Shown here one piece after another: positions 25,401 to 32,700 of a DNA stretch of 53,376 nt (position 1 is the first letter of the stretch; every line of letters starts with the position of its first letter). The stretch comes from Marivita cryptomonadis (GTDB lineage: Bacteria > Pseudomonadota > Alphaproteobacteria > Rhodobacterales > Rhodobacteraceae). Position numbers and translations under genes: made by a program. The DNA lies in assembly GCF_002115725.1 (NCBI RefSeq), contig NZ_JFKD01000023.1, positions 1 through 53,376 on the forward strand. The letters are read 5' to 3'. The notes beneath the pieces were generated by a model. That model had not been told where the DNA came from and ran no database searches. It was given only the letters and a program-made list of their open reading frames with translations.

Positions 25401-25762
25401 GTGATCTGATCGTCTTCGGGTACCAGCATAGCGTGGAGTCGGCCAGTGGCGCGGTGCGCTACGGCTTGATCTCAGGCCGTCCGGTGGCTGTAACCCCGTT
25501 GGACATATTCTCGGACGTGTCGCCATATTGCATAGCGCTGCCCGGGATCGCTCCGACGGACATGGCACGGGGGATCGCCACCATTATTGACCGAATGCGG
25601 GGAGAAGGCGCGGATCTGGACCCTGAATTGCAGGATATGCTGGACAGGTCCCGGACGCATTTCTCTGAGCGCTCCTATGCAGTGCTCGGCCCTCGCCTCA
25701 AGGGCATGATGACGGCGCTTTGGGATGATCAGCAAAACGGCCTGCGCCACTCGCTCAGATGA
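22493..25762 (+). CDS. Methyltransferase-glycosyltransferase-glycosyltransferase fusion
   Basis: About 1089 residues hold three domains. Residues 1-235 form a SAM-dependent methyltransferase (SALDLGCGRGEWLETL; AFHLIEHLPF). Residues about 240-330 form a charged coiled coil (LRRENEGLRSRLEMHDIQI). A first GT4 domain follows (LHVSSCFPRKGADALL; PSRAEGFGLPVAEALLMG with E-x7-E), then a second GT domain (GWVTSYNARCGIATYS; GSYGFFLPNKGLPELVEAV; SVESASGAVRYGL). It probably methylates and extends a polysaccharide or glycoprotein glycan in the cytoplasm. The start at 22493 fits the family; ATG 22406 has a stronger ggaggg site and would add 29 residues. Confidence 0.85.
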   Translation: MTETTFYHAFEAAFRGSRSEILGRLQGYGPFVSPLSQSGISRSALDLGCGRGEWLETLKGFGFDPYGVDLDEGMLADCVAADLPAERRDALEALASTEDENLGILSAFHLIEHLPFDAVRTIVNDGLRALAPGGLLILETPNPENIEVGTVTFHNDSTHVAPIPPNVLKFLAEHAGYAKIKLLRLNASQLQDPNAVGLSDVLFKASPDYALVAQKAGPDNVMAAIEAAFATATGPSARDLAEVYDKALSELRRENEGLRSRLEMHDIQIAQLKKTKKTRFYYRSKKIQKLDKQIKHWLDMRRERRRLKMADARRSASRLVAEIDRTQPWAPVSLRDALCWRIEGPIDSSYSLALVNREFARALERQGVQVQLKSTEGRGEFDPDPEFLAANPDIGAMLAANFDPVDTVSRNMYPPRVSDMLDPLPGLHCYAWEETGFPPDYITSFNDTLRYLTVTSDHVRKIMIDNGVFVPAYTVGNGVDHFETIAPEPVDDIPQAGRLFLHVSSCFPRKGADALLAAWALAFTNRDDVALLIKSFPNPHNDIADQIAALRLTHPDLAPIDLIDGDLSDGQMRTLYGACDVAVFPSRAEGFGLPVAEALLMGKPVLTTGWSGQMDFADLPLVQKIDYRFEQTRSHLETGLSMWAEPDRNHMAELMRQAAKAPAPTDTERAQTREALFERFGWDRVAERSVAALRHAAARPQPVPPRVGWVTSYNARCGIATYSEHLIRYLGLPVHVLAAYAKDPVMSDASLDEPITRCWKQGRDDELSDLLSAIRVEDLQTILIQFNYGFFNFTHLATLIEALKEDGRQVVMTLHATDDSPHPPETQLASIREALARCDRILVHKVSDANRMKDLGLVENVTLFPHGVLPVISPPALRKQPETAPFTIGSYGFFLPNKGLPELVEAVSILQAGGRNVRLRMINAEYPVGDSRDLIGKVKSQIKHAGLGDVVEVETRFLPDETALEKLAECDLIVFGYQHSVESASGAVRYGLISGRPVAVTPLDIFSDVSPYCIALPGIAPTDMARGIATIIDRMRGEGADLDPELQDMLDRSRTHFSERSYAVLGPRLKGMMTALWDDQQNGLRHSLR

Positions 25763-25768
25763 ACGGTA

Positions 25769-25822
25769 CGATCTGACCCATGCGATCCTGCTCACAGGCC
25801 CCGCCGTTCAGGGCGGGGTCAA
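25769..25822 (+). repeat. Dispersed 54-bp repeat with hairpin, copy 3
   Basis: It differs at only 3 positions from 11584-11637. It lies between two convergent genes (ends at 25762 and 25844), so its hairpin (ccccgcc gttca gggcgggg) could serve as a shared terminator whatever its origin. Confidence 0.7.
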
Positions 25823-25843
25823 ATTTCTGCCCGCAGCTGCTGC

Positions 25844-26146
25844 TCAAAGACCTTTTTCTGCCTTGTAGAGCGCCCAGGCTTCTTCAATCACAACGCCTTG
25901 CTGCACCCCCCGATATTTGGCTTCGGCGGCGATGTCTTGCGCAACATCGGGCATCACCTTGGCATGTACTTGTCCTGTGCGTGGGCTGGGTTTGCGACCA
26001 CGCCGCTTCTTGGCGTCACGATCTACAAACCCATGTTTCTCTGCAGCTTCGTCCGAGCGAGCGACAGTTTGTGGGCTGCTGTCCTTGGCTTTGCTGCGCA
26101 GCTTGGCTGGTGAGATCGATATTCCGAACGGGTTCTTTTCAGACAT
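25844..26146 (-). CDS. Small ParB-like centromere-binding protein (putative)
   Basis: This 100-residue basic protein has an N-terminal disordered stretch, a KKRRGRKPSPRTG basic patch and a C-terminal helical part (HAKVMPDVAQDIAAEAKYRG, VVIEEAWALYKAEKG) like a ribbon-helix-helix. It starts 2 nt after the parA stop with a gggagagg site. Small ribbon-helix-helix partners downstream of parA in type Ib cassettes bind the centromere and repress the operon; I infer the same here from position and build. No classical ParB domain is present. Confidence 0.65.
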   Translation of the reverse strand: MSEKNPFGISISPAKLRSKAKDSSPQTVARSDEAAEKHGFVDRDAKKRRGRKPSPRTGQVHAKVMPDVAQDIAAEAKYRGVQQGVVIEEAWALYKAEKGL

Positions 26147-26148
26147 CT

Positions 26149-26808
26149 TCAGTCCTCTCCCGCAAGACGTTTGTAGACCTGCATCGCAAAGGCGTGCGCA
26201 TTGTCGCGTGCGCCATCCATGTTTCCCTGTGCCGGCATGGTATGTAGGTCCCCACCGAACGCAAAAAGTCCGGAAAATGCCGCGCGCTCCATCAATGGAG
26301 GATCAATCATGTCCACGCCCTGTTCCCGCAGGGATGCCTCGATCCCCTTGTGCTGTTTGGATTGGATCGCCTTGGTCATGGTGAAAATGACAGCATGTGG
26401 AATTTTGCGGTCGAGGGCTTCTTCTTCTTCTGCAATGAGTTGGAGCGCACGGGCCCCAATGGTCGCATCAAGTGTTGTGGCCCGCATCGGGGTCAGGACC
26501 AGATCAGCTTGACTGATCGCGCGGGATACCAGTCGTGAGGCAACCCCTTCGAGATCAACGATCACAACCTGACCATCGCTGTCATGTGCCTTGATGGTGC
26601 GCACAATATCGGCTTCGGAGATATCTGACAGCACTTTGATTCTGGGGGGGAGGTCCGATTGAGTGGCCCACAGCGTGAGTGACTTGTTTGGGTCGCAATC
26701 CAGCATTGTTACGGGTACGCCCTCGTGCGCCAATTCTGTGCCAAGAAGCACGGCAGCCGTGGATTTTCCCGCCCCTCCTTTGGGTGACGCGATGACGATG
26801 GCCGGCAT
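26149..26808 (-). CDS. parA: ParA-family partition ATPase
   Basis: The 219-residue protein carries the deviant Walker A motif SPKGGAGKSTAAVLLG near its start, MLDCDPNKSLTLWA, VIVDLEGVAS (Walker B region) and LVLTPMRATTLDATIGA. The short length, with no N-terminal DNA-binding domain, fits type Ib ParA. It moves plasmid copies apart on the nucleoid. The start has a strong aggagg site. The motif array at 26839-27038 lies directly upstream, probably both centromere and operator. Confidence 0.9.
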   Translation of the reverse strand: MPAIVIASPKGGAGKSTAAVLLGTELAHEGVPVTMLDCDPNKSLTLWATQSDLPPRIKVLSDISEADIVRTIKAHDSDGQVVIVDLEGVASRLVSRAISQADLVLTPMRATTLDATIGARALQLIAEEEEALDRKIPHAVIFTMTKAIQSKQHKGIEASLREQGVDMIDPPLMERAAFSGLFAFGGDLHTMPAQGNMDGARDNAHAFAMQVYKRLAGED

Positions 26809-26838
26809 GAATCCTCCTGATATTTTCTTGTTGCCACA

Positions 26839-27038
26839 ATAACCAGGTAAGCAAGAATATCCAATTTTTATTTTTATCCAGTAAAAAATTTTACCGGATA
26901 AAATATGTTACCGGATATATAAGAAAACCGGGTATTTATTAATATCGGGTATTTAAAAATACTGGATAATCGTAAATATCCGGTTATTTTAATTATCCGA
27001 TTTCAGCAAATACCTGGTAGTTATGAATATCTGGTGAA
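26839..27038. other. Centromere-like array (parS candidate), about 12 copies with a 17-bp period
   Basis: Degenerate palindromic units of the form taccggata / tatccggta start near 26840, 26857, 26874, 26891, 26908, 26926, 26942, 26960, 26977, 26994, 27010 and 27027, so the spacing is 16-18 bp throughout. The region is very AT-rich and directly precedes parA. The periodicity and position fit a parS that also acts as the operator of the parA operon. Three related units lie behind the second repA (12880-12926). Confidence 0.75.
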
Positions 27039-27169
27039 AAATAGAGGGGCGCCCCAACAGCGACAATCGGACTGCTCACCATTGTCATTTGGAGCGTTCG
27101 TTCATGACCGAGAGAAGTCCGATCCCGCGGCCAGTTGCCAGGAAGGGCGCCGGACATGGCGTAATTTTA

Positions 27170-27758
27170 CCAGGCTGCCGCGCTAGCCAGGTCGTTCAGG
27201 GTGGGGTTAGAGCGGACGTTCTTGCTGCTCTGTACACTGGCGAAGAATACTGGCGTCGAATACTGGCGAAGCACGGCGATCGGCGGGCCGCCAACCGACC
27301 CTGCGCAATATGACGGCGACCAAAGAACGCCCTTCCAGAAACAGCGGTGCGGCCCACCATACTTTTGCGCCAGCCGCCTGCTGGACACGCCTTTCAGCCT
27401 GTTCACCAGTTTCGAGCCAGCCACCTTCGGAGGGCAGTTGTTCCATCCCGGATGATCAGATAGCCCCTCGTCGGTCAGCACTTTTCATGGCACGCTGGGT
27501 TCTGACCGAGGCGCGGGACGGGAGAGCGATATGCTGATCAAGCTTCACAGCCAGGCAACGACAACGCCGAAGGTCAGGGCGGCGATACAGGCCAGCAGTC
27601 CGAAAGGTATGGGCGCGCTTGGAACAAGAAAATGGGCATGCGATCAGTGCGGCTTCGTCCACCACAGGGACGTGAATGCTGCCCGCAACATTCTCGCGCT
27701 CGGGCATGAGCGTCTCGCAGGAGGAATGCCCGACCTTTAGGGCGGGCAGGATGTCAAG
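27170..27758 (+). mobile_element. IS605-like mosaic element with a TnpB C-terminal remnant, copy A
   Basis: A 589-bp block is nearly identical to 41864-42451. Its left part carries a hairpin-like ggtcgttcagggtggggt, and its right end is a hairpin cccgacctttagggcggg followed by caggatgtcaag. Near the right end is the zinc-ribbon tail of TnpB: KWACDQCGFVHHRDVNAARN (27600s), then ALGHERLAGG. Just before it, LHSQATTTPKVRAAIQAS resembles the N-terminus of an IS481-family transposase, so parts of two elements are fused. No transposase is complete, so it would have to be moved by proteins supplied elsewhere. Confidence 0.75.
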
Positions 27759-27762
27759 AAAT

Positions 27763-28674
27763 ATGCGCAGCTTTCTGGTCTCCACATTCAAGCGGTTGTT
27801 GAAGGTCACTCTTTCATCGGATGGAGACATCCTGGAAAGACGTGTTCTGCGAGAGGGGCAGGGCGTTTATTTTGGGCTCGCCCAGGCAGGGCGCCGTGTC
27901 TTTGTGGTGGAGAGAAACCTTGATATCAACAAGCGCCCCATGACCTTGGGCGCTCCGAAAAACGTTATTCGAGCATATGTCAAATCTCCCAGGGGTGGCA
28001 TGATACGCACCCCTGTCTGCTATGGCTCCAGCGCCTTCGATGATCTGCACCAGATTACATACGACCAGCAAAATCTGTTTGTCACATCGGCACGACATCC
28101 CTTCCTTCTGAGACGGTCGATTTGGGGCAAGAGCATTCAGGGACTCGACCTTGAGGCGGTGGTCCCTGCCCATCTGCAAAGACCGGATGCCAAGCGAAAG
28201 GATACATACCATTTCAACTCGGTCAGCGTTGACAAAGAGAGCCTGCTGGTCTTGTCCCACAACTGGGACCGGCCCAGCTTCGCGCTGCGCCTCTCTTTGC
28301 CGGCTGCAAGGCGTGGAAAAGCTGTTCGGACAGCATGGTACGAGGGGATCGGGACGTGTTGTCACGATATCCTGGCTGCAGGTGGGGCGATCTGGAGTCT
28401 GGATAGCGGCGGCTCCGCACTTGTCAGGATAGATCCCGCAAACGGTGCCTTGAAGCGCTTTGTCTTAAAGAGCCAGGCCGGTGATCCGTTCCCACGTGGA
28501 CTGGGGCGTTGGGACAACATGTTACTTGTCAGTTATGGCTTTAACAGTGATGATCGTGCGGCACGAATGGAGAGTGGGTCCATGCTGGCGCTGTTCGATC
28601 TGACCCAGCAGCGCTTTACAAAACATCTCGATCTGGGAGCCCATGGAAATACCTGCGCAATTCTAGCGCTTTAG
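27763..28674 (+). CDS. Hypothetical protein, possible beta-propeller
   Basis: About 303 residues with no signal peptide. Repeated strand-turn segments such as YFGLAQAGRRVFVVERN, DDLHQITYDQQNLFVTSAR, SVDKESLLVLSHNW and CHDILAAGGAIWSLDSGGSALVRIDPANG suggest a beta-propeller, but I cannot name a family. ATG 27763 (MRSFLVS) lies 4 nt past the right end of the mosaic element; an in-frame ATG inside that end (27751) would add four residues. Any native promoter must lie within or beyond the element. The sulfotransferase gene starts 3 nt after its stop, so they are co-transcribed. Confidence 0.65.
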   Translation: MRSFLVSTFKRLLKVTLSSDGDILERRVLREGQGVYFGLAQAGRRVFVVERNLDINKRPMTLGAPKNVIRAYVKSPRGGMIRTPVCYGSSAFDDLHQITYDQQNLFVTSARHPFLLRRSIWGKSIQGLDLEAVVPAHLQRPDAKRKDTYHFNSVSVDKESLLVLSHNWDRPSFALRLSLPAARRGKAVRTAWYEGIGTCCHDILAAGGAIWSLDSGGSALVRIDPANGALKRFVLKSQAGDPFPRGLGRWDNMLLVSYGFNSDDRAARMESGSMLALFDLTQQRFTKHLDLGAHGNTCAILAL

Positions 28675-28676
28675 AC

Positions 28677-29441
28677 ATGCTGCCATTGCGCCCGAAAATG
28701 AATTGGCCTCCCGCTCATCCCATGCTTTACGTGTCTGTTCATATACCAAAGACGGCAGGCACCAGCTTTGCCAAGGCCTTGGGGCAGGCCTTTTCCGCAG
28801 ATGAGCTCTTTCTGGACTACCGGCACGCTCGGGACCACGCCGGGATTGCCGCGCAAGGTATCAGCGCGGTCGAGACACACCGCGCCTGGCTGTCGCCAAG
28901 CTGGCTGGATCTCGTGCGGCGTTACCGTCAGGATCTGAACGCCATGCCGAACACGTGCCGGCTGGTGCATGGACATTTCCCGGCGCGCAAATATCATCGG
29001 TTCATGACGTGGCGTGTACCGTCTTACATCACTTGGGTCCGGGACCCCTTTGCCCGCGCGATATCCAATTATTTCTACTGGCAGACGTTTGATCCTCATA
29101 CAGTGCCGGACCCGCTGGTCCGGACGGTCCTGTCGGAGGGTTGGAGCCTTGAGGACTTCCTCTTTCATCCAGCCTTGCGGGATTATCAATCACAGTTCCT
29201 GCGCGGCCTGCCATGGCACAAGATCGATTTCATCGGTGTTGTGGAACGGTTTCCGCAGGATCTGGAGAGGCTGTCGAAGATGATCGGACGCCCGCTGGAT
29301 GTGTTTATGGAAAACACCGGGCCTGTTTCGGGGGCGGGCGAAACCCATGGGGGGTTGCGCACCCGGTTCATGGAGTTTCACCAGGTTGATGCCGCACTCT
29401 ACCGTTTCGCTGTCGAACGCTCCTGCCGGGAGGGAATCTGA
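28677..29441 (+). CDS. Sulfotransferase family 2 protein
   Basis: The 254-residue enzyme should transfer sulfate from PAPS to a glycan. It keeps the 5'-phosphosulfate loop VHIPKTAGTSFAKAL near residue 21 and the 3'-phosphate motif VRDPFARAISNYFYW in the middle, the layout of carbohydrate sulfotransferases. It follows the propeller-like gene in an apparent operon, in the same region as the glycosyltransferases, so a sulfated surface glycan is a fair inference. A shorter start at 28698 is possible. Confidence 0.82.
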   Translation: MLPLRPKMNWPPAHPMLYVSVHIPKTAGTSFAKALGQAFSADELFLDYRHARDHAGIAAQGISAVETHRAWLSPSWLDLVRRYRQDLNAMPNTCRLVHGHFPARKYHRFMTWRVPSYITWVRDPFARAISNYFYWQTFDPHTVPDPLVRTVLSEGWSLEDFLFHPALRDYQSQFLRGLPWHKIDFIGVVERFPQDLERLSKMIGRPLDVFMENTGPVSGAGETHGGLRTRFMEFHQVDAALYRFAVERSCREGI

Positions 29442-29797
29442 CGATAGGGTTCGGCTTTCACACAGGTCGCCAATGCGACGTGCCGACAACAAAAATGTGT
29501 TTGGCCAAGTGCGTAACGTGGTTCTTCTCACGGTATGAGTGGTGTGCCAGCAAGATGCTCGCTCCAGCAGTCGAGGTTGGGGTGTGGCTTATGCGACACA
29601 TGGTTTTTCAAAGAATTCAACAGTTAAAGAAGGTCATCTGTGGGTATGGAATTCGCGCTACAAATGCTCTTGTCCGGTTGTATGAAACCGTATATCACCA
29701 TTACCAAGTCGAGCCCAAAATCTGTCCAGCGAGATGGCTTTTGAGTAACTGCTTGTTGAACTGGGCTTTCGGGTCCTAAACACTGAAGGAAAAATTC
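29442..29797. other. Intergenic leader of the RTX gene
   Basis: A 356-bp stretch without a convincing gene. The ribosome site aaggaaa lies 7 nt before the ATG at 29798. A 99-residue frame inside it has poor composition and no ribosome site. The promoter of the large gene is probably here, but I cannot point to clear -35/-10 boxes. Confidence 0.4.
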
Positions 29798-32700
29798 ATG
29801 GCGTTAGATCTGTCCACACTGACCCCGCAAGAGCAAGTCGCATCCCTGTTCGTTGGGTATTTTGACCGTGCACCTGCGCCGTCAGGTTTGAACTACTGGG
29901 TCGGCGAGCTCACCAGCGGCAACATGACGATCACCGAGATTGCCGCCTCGTTCGGAAATCAGCCTGAGACAACCGGTTTGTACCCCCTGCTCGGCGCTCC
30001 TAACCTGGCCACTCAGCAAGGTTACCTCGATCTTGTGACGGACATTTTCAACAATCTGCTTGGCCGGGATCCGGCGAACGGCCTCGACAACTACTACGTT
30101 CAGCAGTTGATCGGTGGTGCCGACATTGGCCAGGTGATCGTAGACATCATCAGCGGCGCTCAAGGTGCGGACAAGGCGCTTCTGGAGAACAAAATTGAGG
30201 TGGGTCTCGACTGGGCTGCTGAAGCCCTCGATAACAACATCGCGACATCAACCAATCCGTTGTCAGAAGTCGTTAATGGGCAGCTGATCATTCTTGATGA
30301 GGCGGCTTATAACAGTGCGCGCAGTGTTCTTGACAATGTGACCGATGATCCAGCGACCGTTGCTGCTGCAAAAGCTGAAACAGCAGCATTTATGGCTGCC
30401 AGCACATATATCCTGACCAACGATGTGGATGTTGCGAGCGCAAATGTATTCAATGCGCAGCCCGCATACACGCCGGGTGGAACTGATTTCATCAATACGC
30501 TGCAAGATGAAGACGTTCTGACAGGTACAGGTGACAACCCGACTTTGAATGCCATCATCGGCACAATTTCTGAGGAAGGCACTGAATCCGAAATCGCGCC
30601 GACGCTCAATGGGATTGAGACAGTCAATCTGAGGGTGACAGATAACGACGTTCAAAGGCTTGATTTTCAGGATGCGACAGGTTTGAAGAACCTGAACGTC
30701 AACCGTATTACAGACACCGGTACGACCCTTACACTGGATAATTTGGCGGCGTCCACAACTAGTGTCAGTGTGTCCAACGCGACAACAGATGGAGAGGTGC
30801 ATTTCCTGTGGCGTGAAGATGAGCTGACCGCTACAGACAATGAACTGGATCTAACCCTCGATCAGGCGCGTCTCGGTGGAAATCATTCGACTTTTGGCCT
30901 GACAATTGGTGAAACAGGCGATTCAGCGGAAGATCAGGGTTATGGTTTTGAGACTGTAAATATTCAGATCGATGGATCTTCCAATATCGACCGTATGCTC
31001 GTGGGTGCGAACTCCGAAGAAGATACGGAAACAGACACGGATCAGACAATCAATGTGTTTGCTGACGCTGCTCTTGAGGTCAATGATCTTGTTGCGGATG
31101 GGGCTGAGTTCATCAACCTGACGGCGAATGCTGACGTTCAGATCATGGCAGATGAAGACAATCTTCTGGATGCCAACAACGATGGTATTCAAACAGCTGA
31201 CTTGCAAGAGTTGACCATTATTGGTGCTGCAGATGTGTCAATCGATGGCCTTGACGGCGATACAAGCTGGAATGGCACGCTGGGCGATACGAACAATGGT
31301 GATGGTGTCACTGTAGATGCTTCCACTATGACTGGTGATCTCCAGTTGGGCGCAGACATGTTGGGTGATGATGAATCTTCGGTCACCTCTGGCTTCGGAG
31401 ATGATGAAATCATTGCTTATGATGGTCTTGCCGGTGATGTTGCGACAAATGCTGGCGAAGATTATGTCGGGGTTGATCTGTACATGTATGGCACCGCCAG
31501 CATCGCGACTGGGGATGATGACGACGAGGTCGACGCTGCGGGTGTTGACATGCAGGCTTTGGCAGATGTTGAAGCCAACGCAAATTCTTCGTTTGGAGAG
31601 GCGCTGGCCGCATCGATCGACACGGGTGCTGGTGACGATGTGGTAACCGCTGCCAATCTGCAAGGTGCAAGTGATTGGAATAACGGTGATTTGCTGGACA
31701 GCAATGTGGACGATACTTTCTTCATTGTCGGCGCGAGCATTGTGACTGGCGACGGCAATGATGACGTCATGTTTGATACCGCTTCTGAAGGTGCTGTGAT
31801 TAACACCGGGTCTGACAATGATCTCGTTTCGGTTTTGTTTGACGGATCAACCACTGTTCTGGCCGAAGACACTCTTGATACTCGCGAAGTCGATCTTGGT
31901 GGTGCCCAAGATTTTGCAGGCGCACATCTGATGCTTGGTGCGGGTGATGACATTGCTGGGTTCGAGGAAGAAGACTCCACTTCTGGGGATGCAGCATCAA
32001 CAATCGTTGATACCGATGCGCATCTTGATGGTGGCGCGGGCGCAGACATGATGAATGTAGTTGCCCTTGATGTGGTGAACGTCACGGCGATTAACTTGGG
32101 GCTTCTCGGAGATGAAAATGGTGAAGCTTTCAACACCTATGTGGATGGTGTCGAGACTCTCAACCTGACCGTTGCAAACCAAATCATTGATGACGCCAAC
32201 CTTGATGTCAGTGAAAATGACGACAAAGACACAGACGGTCAGATCAATGTTGACGTGCTGCGGTTCGATGGTGATCTCGCAACCCTCAATCTTGTCTCCG
32301 AAGAGCAGGCGCTGGAAGAATTTGTTCTGAACTCTCAGGAGCAGTACCAGGCAGGTACGGCCACGAAGTTTGTGGTCAATAACCTGCGGGAAGATGTTGC
32401 TGTTAGCTTGTCCGCAAATGAAGCGACAGGTGTGAATAGTGGTTTGCTGGAAGATGACAGCGTCACAGATGTTACATTGCTCGTTGACTTGGCAGACGCG
32501 TCTGGGAATGATGACACATTCACTTTGGATGTGGGTGCGCCGAACGCAACCTATGCAGGCGCGGACAACGTCGATCTAAACCTCGAAATGGGAGAGACTT
32601 CTTCGTTCCCAGCTGGCAAGGTTGCGGACACCGACTACATGGCCGAAAATGTCGTTTTGAATTTTGCTTCAGGCTCGCATGCTGTGGATCTGAATGGCTT

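Noticed and set aside
26839..27038. CRISPR or satellite DNA
   Set aside because: Units are degenerate 10-12 bp palindromic motifs in 17-bp steps upstream of parA, which fits a partition site.
29480..29779. 99-codon frame in the leader of the RTX gene
   Set aside because: No ribosome site and a composition rich in Trp/Cys/Arg unlike neighbouring genes. Probably non-coding leader.
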